DNA of 64,000 nucleotides from Erinaceus europaeus (taxonomy: Eukaryota; Chordata; Mammalia; Eulipotyphla; Erinaceidae): positions 73,365,174 to 73,429,173 of the forward strand of contig NC_080179.1 of assembly GCF_950295315.1 (NCBI RefSeq), in the 5' to 3' direction. Below the pieces are notes generated by a model. That model was given only the letters and a program-made list of their open reading frames with translations. It did no database searches and was not told the origin of the DNA. Shown here piece by piece: positions 55,906-64,000 of the stretch. How positions within the stretch are numbered: position 1 is the stretch's first letter; each line of letters opens with the position of its first letter. The position numbers and the translations under genes are program-made.

Positions 55906-56838
55906 CTTCCTCTCCCTGCTCCCGCTGCTGTGAAGAAAGCTGTGATGTTATTCTCTTCCACTCTCTTTATAAGGGGAAGAAGGTGTAACTTCTGCAAATA
56001 AAAAGTCTGGAAAAAAAACATGGTTAGCATCTTTGAGGTACAATTTATCACCTTAACTTCCTCTTTACAAACTGAAAAGTAACCCATGTGTCATTAACTG
56101 TCCTCCAAGCTATTATTTCTCCTATAAAATTATTTCAAAGGAAAAAAAAACCCTGAAAAGTAGAAGTTTATATAAGGATTCTTAGTTTAGATTCATTATT
56201 CCGTTCACTGCTTGTGGCACATGATATATAAGTAATAAGTTCTGCTTGTCTCTCTAAGATGTTTTGTGCCCTTTGTCCTATGGCTTAGAACCAGACTCAC
56301 CCAATTTTGAGGCATCTAGTTTAGAAAAAAATATGTGAGGGATGAAAAAGAAATTCTCTAATGGATCGTGAGGTTGTTTTGGCATGTGCACTACCCTGGG
56401 TCAAGTCTAATGCTGGAGGAATGAATCCTCCGTCTATGTCACCTTCTTCTCTTTGTCTCTGTCTTCACACAATGATGCCATTCTACTATAATTAATCAGG
56501 TGATTAGAAAGAACTTATTTTAACTTAATTAATGGAACTGTAGACCAGACCATAGGATCTGGTCATCAGATAATTCAGAGTAGCATTTACTACATTCATA
56601 ATTATTGCTAATACAGGTAGAATATCTATATTGAACCAACTGATTAAACCAAATACATGTAAGTTATGGAACTTGAAAAATCTATAATCTATGTCTCTAG
56701 AAAAAAAAAAGAAAGAAATATCAAAAATCTAAGGTCACATTATGAGGTCTGCAGATTTCAACATAAGAATTTGTGGAGAGAATTCAGCTCATGGCTACTT
56801 TTTACTTATTTAAACACGCATCTTTAAGAAGGTGAGTT
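55906..56838. other. Intron 2, mostly unique sequence
   Basis: 56396-56478 looks like a SINE-D remnant (GGGTCAAGTCTAATGCTGGA). An A run at 56700-56711. Nothing else recognised. Confidence 0.5.
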
Positions 56839-57330
56839 CATCATTCTTCATAGCTGAGTAGTATTCTATTGTGTGTATATACCACAGCTTTCTCAGTCAT
56901 TCATATGTTGTTGGGCACCTGGGGTGCTTCCAGGTTTTACCTATTAGGAATTGTGCTGCTATGAACATAGGTGTGCAAAGATCTTTTTGGATGGGTGTGT
57001 TTGACTCTTTAGGCTACATCCCTAGGAGAGGTCATAAGAAAGTCGTAAGAAAGTCCATTTCTATCCTTGTGAGAGTTCTCCAGACTGCTCTTCAGAGGGG
57101 TTGGACCAACTGACATTCCCACCAGCAGTGCAGGAGGGTTTCTTTGTCCCCACACCCTCTCCAGCATTTGTTGTTGCTGTGGTTTCTGATGTATGACATT
57201 CTCACAGGGTTGAGGTGTATCTTATTCTTGCCTTTACTTGCATTTCTCTGACAATCAGTAGCTCGGAGCAATTTTTCATGTGTCTGTTGGTCTTTTGTAT
57301 TTCTTCTGTAGTAAATATTTTTCTCCTTTT
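56839..57330 (-). mobile_element. L1 fragment: 3' part of ORF2 and 3' UTR
   Basis: Antisense L1 with CTGAGTAGTATTCTATTGTG, ACATTCCCACCAGCAGTGCA, CACACCCTCTCCAGCATTTG and TTGCATTTCTCTGACAAT. These are the same consensus regions as in 18230-18620 with different divergence. Confidence 0.9.
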
Positions 57331-57591
57331 AGGACATCTGTTGGAAAAATAGATTAAGCATCTTTGTAAAGATGGACACGAGGCATTCAAGTTCAATTAG
57401 TCTTGATTTTTATTAGGGTTCACTAACTGGCTTATTATCATGGTAAGCATTTTCATGAAATCTGTGGGCCTTTAAGGTTCTTGTTCATTGATATATTTTT
57501 TTTCTGCACACTTAAATTTCCTATTAGTTATTGAGTCCAGACTAACATATTTTTATTGTTTCTTAGGTTTTTAAGAAAGTCCAGTAATATT

Positions 57592-57742
57592 AATCACTTG
57601 CATAGTGTTTTGCGCTGCTCTACCATGTGTGAGACCCAAATTTGAAACTAGCCCTCATTTCATTGAAGAAAGCTTCAGTGCTGTGGTCTCTTTCTCTCTG
57701 TCCCTTTGCCTTCTTTGTCTCTATCTCAAAAATAAGTTTATA
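57592..57742 (+). mobile_element. SINE-D copy
   Basis: TTGCATAGTGTTTTGCGCTG, CATTGAAGAAAGCTTCAGTG and a CT-rich end with ATCTCAAAAATAAG tail. Confidence 0.8.
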
Positions 57743-57928
57743 GAGTGGGGGAGATAGCATAATGGTTATGCAAACAGACACTCATGCCTCAGGCTCCAAA
57801 GTCCCAAGTTCAATACCCTGCACCACCATAAGCCAGAGCTAAGCAGTACTCTGGTGTTTCTGCGTGTGTGTGTGTGTGTGTGTGTGTGTCTGCATCTCTC
57901 TCAAAAATAAAATAAAATAAAATATGAA
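57743..57928 (+). mobile_element. SINE-C copy inserted in the SINE-D tail
   Basis: GGGGGAGATAGCATAATGGT head, CACCACCATAAGCCAGAGCT, a (GT)n tract at 57866-57888 and AAAATAAAATAAAAT tail; flanked by AAAAATAAGTTTATA at 57728-57742 and 57929-57943. Confidence 0.93.
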
Positions 57929-58184
57929 AAAAATAAGTTTATAAGAAAATGAAATTATATGAAAGGCATGTAAAAAGTTTAACAGAATCTCACTGATAAT
58001 TAGTGTGATAGGTTGGGCAATGTAGGTATAGAGTCTGTCTCTATGCTAGTTTTCTAATATTAGTGTATTAATTAAACTTTCTAGGAGTTTCTTCATTTGT
58101 AAATTGGAGTTAACCAGTACAGACACAGAAATCTGAAATATTCTGTTAAACTTGTGTTTTTCTAGCTACTGGACCTTAAAGATA

Positions 58185-58345
58185 CCACTTTGAGGGCAGG
58201 CAAGGGAGCTCCCTTGGACAGTGTCACTGGCTTTGTCATAGCCGTGAGCCAGGTTTAGCCCAGGGCCCCACTGCACTGAAGGGAGTTTTGATGTTGTGGT
58301 GGCTTTCTGTTTCTGTCTTTCTATCTGAAAAATCAACCTGAAGTA
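58185..58345 (+). mobile_element. SINE-D copy
   Basis: GGCAGGCAAGGGAGCTCCCT head, CCCACTGCACTGAAGGGAGT and TTCTATCTGAAAAATC end. Confidence 0.8.
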
Positions 58346-58364
58346 TAACCCCAGCAACTACAAA

Positions 58365-58407
58365 CACACACACACACACATGCACACACACACATACACA
58401 CACATAT
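58365..58407 (+). repeat. (CA)n microsatellite
   Basis: About 19 CA units with ATG and ATA interruptions. Confidence 0.93.
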
Positions 58408-58423
58408 ATATTTTTTGAGAATA

Positions 58424-58762
58424 TTTATTTTATTTTATTTTATTTTTTGCCTCCATGGTTATCACTGGGGTTTGGTGCCTACAATAAGAATCCACTGCTC
58501 TTAGAGGCTTTTTTTTCCCATGTTGTTGTTGTTCTTGTTGTATTGTGTTGTTATTGCTGTTGTTGTTGTTGCATAGGACAGAAAGAAGTAGAGCAAGGAG
58601 GGGAAGACAGAGAGGGGAAGAGAAAGACAGACACCTGCAGACCTGCTTCACCGCCTGTGAAGCGATTCCCCTGCAGGTGGAGAACCCCAACCAAGATCCT
58701 TATGCTGGACCTTGCGCTTTGTGCCAAGTGCTCTAAACCCAGTGTGTTACCTCCAAGCCCCT
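58424..58762 (-). mobile_element. SINE-B copy with extended module
   Basis: Tail side TTTTATTTTATTTTATTTTT, GCCTCCATGGTTATCACTGG module, GTT-rich segment and a damaged head. Confidence 0.9.
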
Positions 58763-60214
58763 ACCTTTTCTTAATTTTATTTCAACCATCTTCAGTATTT
58801 ATAAAATGGTTCCAGGATTTCTGGACAGTTTATATACAGAACATGAATAATACATGCATTCTTCTTAACAACATCTGGCCAATCCTAGAATATATTTATC
58901 CCTAGGTAAAATCAATAGAGATTTTATTTTTGCATACATACAATAAGATTTGAAACCAATTAACAAAAAGTTTGCTCTAATTAATGAATATAAATAATGC
59001 TATAAATTGTAGCAATTGTATATATTAAGTACCACCTATATGCAAAATTCTATCTTCAACACTTAGTGGATGTTTTCTTATTCTTCAGAGCAACACTATA
59101 CTACATGCTCAAGGACCAATATCCTCCTGGCTAATTGTAGTTTATGCTTAATCATTCATTGACTATCAAATAAATTCATATTTATATAGACTGGAGGTCT
59201 ATTCAGTAGCTTTCACTAGAAATGATGATAGAAGTAGTTTATTCATTGTGCCATTTTCATTAAATATACCATTGGTGAGAACAAAGCCTTGTCTTTTCAG
59301 TCTCCCTTAATATTCCAGACAAAAGAAAATTTGTGAATTTTGACACCCAAGAAATGCACAGATAATCAGAAGGTGCATTTGACTCACATCTACTCTCAGG
59401 AACGACATAATCCTGGAAATGTTTTATGGCTTTGCTAGACTTCTGTAACTTTCTAAATGAAATGGATTAAAAAAACAAAGAAAAATGATGAGGATGACTT
59501 TATAGGCTATTAGAAATGCTTCAATAATAATTTTAGAGGTACTTTAGAATGTTAAAGCATTCTATAAATATTTCCCAGTAAGTATGGCTTGTTCAGAGCA
59601 AAATATGAAATATTAATAGATGAGATATTATAAATCAAGACATATTTGAATGAAACAGAATGTTCTTACCATTACTTTGTGTGTGTGTGTGTGTGGCTTT
59701 CTCTAGATAAGCAGCCAAGGAAAGCGGCTGATTTTGTATCTGTGAGCAGTATAATAAGTGAAACGAGTATTTTTGGGGAGGAAGGTTTAGTATTGCGACA
59801 GCTGGCTCAGGCTGTTGCTTATCAGAAATAGTGCTTCTAGGCTATCGAAAGTAGAAGTTGGAATTAAAATTCAATTTTCACTCATAAAATAAACTCTTTG
59901 TCCTTTTCGCCTCTGTATTCTCTGTACTTCCTAACTTCACAAATGTGTGTTTGTTCTCTGTTTCATGTGTGATCTGAATATGTTACACCAACTAGAAATG
60001 ATTTGGACACTTCACTCTTTTATAAGTTTCACTTTAATTCTGATTTGACAGCATCTTAAAAACAATTTTGTACTGAAATTTTGATAAATACTCAGCATTT
60101 CAAGCACATTGGACATAACTTCAATTTAGTGAGATTCTTCAATTCTTAGCATATTATAAATCTTTATCTTGGCAATTATTTCCAACTTTTCAGCTGAATA
60201 TATTTACAGGACTT
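58763..60214. other. Intron 2, unique AT-rich sequence
   Basis: About 1.45 kb with no recognisable SINE or L1; (GT)n at 59677-59694. No gene found. Confidence 0.55.
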
Positions 60215-60356
60215 TGGGGAGGGGGGAATCACTCAGGATTTTAGAATAAGGATTTTTTCCCCCAGTGTTCTGAGTTCAATCCCAAGTAAGCCAGAGCCAA
60301 GCAGTGATCTGGGGTGGGGGGGGGGGGAGAGAAAGAGAGAGAGAGAGAGAGAGAGA
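60215..60356 (+). mobile_element. SINE-C copy ending in (G)n(GA)n
   Basis: Diverged C-type (GTTCAATCCCAAGTAAGCCA, GCCAAGCAGTGATCTGG) followed by a G-rich run at 60312-60328 and about 13 GA units to 60355. Confidence 0.75.
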
Positions 60357-60774
60357 TCTTCCTTAGTTTAGCATAAAATAAATGCTGATCCCTTTATGAT
60401 AACTAGCTGACTATTTAGAGGAATAGAGCAAAAAGGGCACTGCTAATGCATTTGTCTTGACAGTTCCTTTTTAGCTTTTTCTCCAGGGTATTATGCTTAG
60501 TAATTTCAAGTTGACAGCTTTCACTGTTGATTGGACTCTTGGGTTTGCCTGGAGGCCTCTAACAATAGTAAGACAAGTTTCATAAGCAAAACACTAAAAT
60601 TATGATGGGAATTCTTTGGTTTTGCTGACTCAAGAGCAGATGGTACTCCTAATCTTTCCATTAAATAATATTTTTATATCATCTATGTCTGTAGCCCCAT
60701 CACAGTGAGTCATCTGAATTTGGTTGAACCTTGAAACAAACTCACAGTGCTGGGACACTAGCATAAATTTAAAA
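60357..60774. other. Intron 2, unique sequence
   Basis: No gene or repeat recognised. Confidence 0.5.
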
Positions 60775-60956
60775 ATATATATTAATTAATTTATTATTGG
60801 ATAGACAGAGAAATCAAGAGGGAAATGGGAAATAGGGAAACACCTACAATACTACCTCACCACATGTGAAGCTTCCCATCCTGTAGGTGGGACTTGAACC
60901 CTACTCCTTAAACATTGTAAGATGTTCACTCTACTGGGTGTGACACAAACTAGCCC
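60775..60956 (-). mobile_element. SINE-A copy
   Basis: TTTATTATTGGATAGACAGA tail side, CCTCACCACATGTGAAGCTT core and a head ending AGGGCTAGTTTGTG on the minus strand. Confidence 0.85.
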
Positions 60957-60972
60957 TACTAATATGATTTTT

Positions 60973-61244
60973 TTTACTATTTATTTATTTATTTATTTCC
61001 TTTTGTTGCCCTTGTTTTATTGTTGTAGTTATTACTGTTGTTGTCAGTGTTGGATAGGACAGAGAGAAATGGAGAGAAGAGGGGAAGACAGGGGGAAAGA
61101 AAGACAGACACCTGCAGACCTGCTTCACCGCCTGTGAAGTGACTCCCCCGCAGGTGGGGAGCCAGGGGCTTTAACAGGGATCCTTACGCCTGTCCTTGCT
61201 TTGCGCCACCTGCGCCTAACTTGCTGCGCTACCGCCCGACTCCC
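60973..61244 (-). mobile_element. SINE-B copy
   Basis: Full-length minus-strand B to GGGAGTCGGGCGGTAGCGCA; flanked by CTAATATGATTTTTT (60958-60972) and CTAATATGAATTTTT (61245-61259). Confidence 0.95.
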
Positions 61245-61264
61245 CTAATATGAATTTTTAATCC

Positions 61265-61392
61265 TTTATAGAGTTGAACTGACAACTCAGTCTAACATTT
61301 AGACTTAGACTGAGTTTGATTCTTGGCAATGCATAAAATGACAGTGTTGCTCTGGTCCTATCTGCCCACCTCCCCACACTAAATTTTTTAAA
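61265..61392 (+). mobile_element. SINE-E copy
   Basis: ACTGAGTTTGATTCTTGGCA and ATGACAGTGTTGCTCTGGTC; diverged. Confidence 0.55.
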
Positions 61393-61534
61393 AAAGTGAT
61401 TTTAATGAAATTGTAGTAAAAAATGATAAATCCTTAATTACATTTTTTATTTCCATAGGAGTTGTTTATTAACACTGAAGGATGTTTGATACAGAAGTGT
61501 ATATTATCTAAGTATGTGCTTGATTGTTTTTTTA

Positions 61535-61708
61535 AGAAAAGATTTATTTTACTGATGACTTGAGAGGGTAGGTTTCACATAAGACCCAGAGAGGAGTGAA
61601 AGAAGTCAGAGCCCACTGGTACATGTGGTGCTGGGAACTGGACATTGAACCTTAGGGTAAAGGAGTTCACCACTCTTACCATTTAAGCCATTTTTCCAGT
61701 TGTACGAT
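61535..61708 (-). mobile_element. SINE-F copy
   Basis: AGATTTATTTTACTGATGAC tail side, GTGGTGCTGGGAACTGGACA, and a head side TTTAAGCCATTTTTCCAG. Confidence 0.6.
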
Positions 61709-61944
61709 ACTACATCTTATCATAGTATCTACCAGATGACTATTGAATTGTTCATAGGTTCTTAACATATTAACTGGATCTTATCAGAATTTAAGAATAA
61801 ACTTTATTACTTTTCATTAAACTCAAAATCCAGCTTTTGTTTCATCAACAGTGTTCTCCAAGTTGTGCTATAGGTTATATAAATGTCATTTTATTTACAT
61901 CAGCTTTATTTTAGATAAAGATCTAAGTCTTACCTAATTATATT

Positions 61945-62096
61945 TATTCATTTAATTTTGTTACTTAATTAATTAATTTATTTACCAGAGCACTGCTCAG
62001 CTCTGGCTTATGGTTGTGTAGAGGATTGAACCTGAGACATTGGAGCCTCAGGCACGAGAGGCACTTGGAGTAACCATTATGCTATGTATATCCCCT
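61945..62096 (-). mobile_element. SINE-C copy
   Basis: Tail side TTAATTAATTTATTTACCAG, AGCACTGCTCAGCTCTGGCT, ATTGAACCTGAGACATTGGA and GTAACCATTATGCTATGTAT. Confidence 0.88.
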
Positions 62097-63235
62097 CTGT
62101 TAACTTTTTATCTTACATATACTGAAACTTTCCTTTCATGTTTAATGAACTCTGTATGCCATTTCAACATTCTGAAGTTATATGAACATCAAGATATAAG
62201 AGGGAAGCTTTATGAAACTTAAGACTATTAATAAATGTTACCTGTTGCAATCATCCTTCCTTTGATGGTGTTATCACAGAAATTTTCAGTAACAAATTCA
62301 AGACTTAAAGTTTTTTTTTTTCAATAAAATGATCTTATCTTTAGACTTCCATTATTAATAGTTCCAGAAAAAATACTACTACAAGAAATATTACATTTCA
62401 AAATGAGTTCCACTTTACTTAAGATGTATGTTACAATAGAGTACATCCAATAATGTACAATTCTCTGTAGTTAACGTTGTTCCAAAAATGCATAATAATG
62501 AGTTTCTTTTGTATCCTTAGGCTCTTACCATAGTTCTCTGCATGTCAACGTTCTCTGTAATCCTCTTTGAAATTCCAGATACTGTGCACCAAACTGATTT
62601 GTTAAGAATTTGTATCACTGAGTTTTCTTGGAAAGATGAGTAGAATTCATGTTGGTGGAAATCTTCCTAGTCCAAACTTCTGTTCTAGCACAGCTCCTGG
62701 AAACTGGAAACATTATATTTGGCAGATAAAAAAAACTGAAAAATGCAATTTTTTTTCTTTTCTTTTTTTTTTCCCTTTCTCTTTCTTGCATTTAATACTT
62801 TAGATATGAATTCTTGGATACTGATTTTGGTTACTTTGGGCAATTGTTGATTAGATGACTTTCTGATTCGAGGGCATTGTCTTCCGTCTGTTGTTCATTC
62901 CACTCCTCATTGTTCTTGTTGTTTTTTTTTTTATTTGTTTTGTGGTTATTTTAGAGGATTAGTTAGAGGCTGGTTGGAAATCATAAAGTTCCGTAAGAAT
63001 CCTATAATCTTTATTAACTGTTTTGTCAGAAGTATCCGTCATTCCTCAATTCTTCTCTGGATGATCGTTCTCTTAGACCAACGTATTGAAAACATCATTT
63101 TGTTGGTACCAACACAATCTGACTTATGTAATAAATTTTGAGATAGTTGAAATATTAAATTTCCTTTTTAATAAACAGTGTCAAGAAGATAATTGTTAAA
63201 GGCTATTTGTTAAAAGTCATCTGTTCATAATATAC
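62097..63235. other. Intron 2, unique AT-rich sequence
   Basis: T-rich runs at 62310-62320 and 62749-62772. No repeat family or gene recognised. Confidence 0.55.
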
Positions 63236-63246
63236 AAAATCAACTC

Positions 63247-63555
63247 GGGGAGTTGGGTGGTAGTGCAGCGGGTTAAACGCACTTGGTGCAAAACGCAAGG
63301 ACCGGCCTAAGGATGTCCCAGTTTGAGCCCGTGGTGAAGCAAGTCTGAAGGTGTCTTCACAGGCGGTGAAGCAAGTCTGAAGGTGTCTTCACAGGCGGTG
63401 AAGCAAGTCTGAAGGTGTCTGTCTTTCTCTCCCCTGCCTGTCTTCCCCTCGGCTGTCCATTTCTCTCTGTCCTTTCCAACAACGAGGACATCAATAACAC
63501 CCACAATAAGAACTACAACAATAAAAAAGGGCAAATAAATAAATAAATATTTTAA
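63247..63555 (+). mobile_element. SINE-B copy with an internal 32-bp triplication
   Basis: B head GTTGGGTGGTAGTGCAGCGG, then a deletion of the CCCACCTGCAGGGGAGTCGC core, then GGTGAAGCAAGTCTGAAGG units starting at 63333, 63365 and 63397. Flanked by AAAATCAACTC (63236-63246) and AAAACCAACTC (63556-63566). Confidence 0.92.
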
Positions 63556-63682
63556 AAAACCAACTCAACAAGTGAGCCCCCCCCCACACACGCACACAAA
63601 ATAAGCAGGACTTTTTGATAAACAGTGTTGAGACAAGTAAATAAGCTACATAGAAAACGAAAGAAAATAAATTTGACGCAAT

Positions 63683-63757
63683 TGCTGGCACCACCTTAAG
63701 CCAGAGCTGAGTAGTGCTTTGATGGAAAAATAATAATAAGAGTAATAAAAAATAAGC
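63683..63757 (+). mobile_element. SINE-C 3' half
   Basis: GGCACCACCTTAAGCCAGAG, CTGAGTAGTGCTTTGATGG and an AATAATAATAAGAGTAATAA tail; the head is missing. Confidence 0.8.
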
Positions 63758-64000
63758 CAATGACAGCTTTTCTACTGAAAAGTTTGGAATAGCAAAAAGA
63801 TAAAGATGAGAGGGCAAAGTAGGATAGCCACAACTATAAAGTTGAGAGATTTTTTAATTTGAAAGGTAGATCCCCTTATACCGTAAGTCAATTCTCAAAT
63901 ACTTACTCTCCACACAGTTGGCATCAGCTGTAATCAGCAAGGTCAGAATGACTATCGGAAAGGAAAAGAAAAAAACCCAAAAAACATTGTTTAGATGGAA
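63758..64000. other. Intron 2, unique sequence to window end
   Basis: No gene or repeat recognised; A-rich near 63960-63985. Confidence 0.5.

Larger units (their letters stand above)
16010..64000 (+). other. KCNJ3: KCNJ3 intron 2, 5' part
   Basis: Begins GTGAGTAAAA at 16010 and has no recognisable Kir3.1 exon 3 before the window ends. A very long second intron fits what I recall of KCNJ3 in other mammals. It holds most of the repeats listed below. Confidence 0.88.

Noticed and set aside
63333..63420. Evenly spaced repeats resembling a tiny CRISPR-like array
   Set aside because: Units are directly adjacent without unique spacers and lie inside a SINE in a mammalian intron.
16020..64000. Search for KCNJ3 exon 3 in the remaining window
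   Set aside because: No frame encodes the expected continuation of the Kir cytoplasmic domain; exon 3 is inferred to be beyond the right edge.

Overview
This is a mammalian nuclear genome window with one recognisable protein-coding gene, the 5' part of KCNJ3 (GIRK1/Kir3.1, a G-protein-gated inward-rectifier potassium channel), on the + strand. Coding exon 1 is 2513-3211 (233 codons) and exon 2 is 15793-16009 (72 codons plus one base). The rest of the protein is encoded beyond the right edge, so intron 2 is at least 48 kb inside this window. The exons have textbook GT/AG borders, and the two translated pieces join into an uninterrupted Kir3.1 sequence from the N-terminus into the first part of the cytoplasmic domain.

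The non-coding sequence is dominated by short tRNA-derived SINEs with a long pyrimidine-rich body, in several related families. I label them for this report only. SINE-B has a perfect-looking A box (TAGCGCAGCGGG), B box GGTTCGAGCCC, a core CACCTGCAGGGGAGTCGCTT and a tail of CAACAACAATAAAA type, sometimes extended by a module CTCCAGGAGCAGTGGATTC. SINE-A is a related head (CAAGGACCCAGGTTCAAGCC) with a shorter body. SINE-C begins GGCTGGGGAGATAGCATAAT and contains CACCACCATAAGCCAGAGCT. SINE-D contains CACACTGAAGGAAGCTT. SINE-E/F are older, minor types. This repertoire looks like Eulipotyphla, most likely a hedgehog (Erinaceidae); that is recognition from memory, not a search result.

Layout: 1-1190 is upstream flank; 1190-3210 is a CpG island holding the probable promoter, the 5' UTR and exon 1; 3212-15792 is intron 1, starting with a 20-bp minisatellite right behind the splice donor and later carrying SINEs and a 5'-truncated retrocopy; about 12150-17790, around exon 2, is nearly free of recognisable repeats; 17800-64000 is intron 2, packed with SINEs (many nested, with readable target-site duplications), L1 fragments on both strands, two candidate solo LTRs, an unclassified L1-like 3'-end family, a palindromic AT repeat and a 239-bp pure purine tract.

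I see no bacterial-type system, CRISPR, operon or new multi-gene system. Most short open frames are repeats read through. The points of interest are structural: the repeat at the exon-1 donor, compound and nested retroposons, an unidentified insert that splits a SINE, a SINE dimer inside one target-site duplication, and the repeat-poor block around exon 2.
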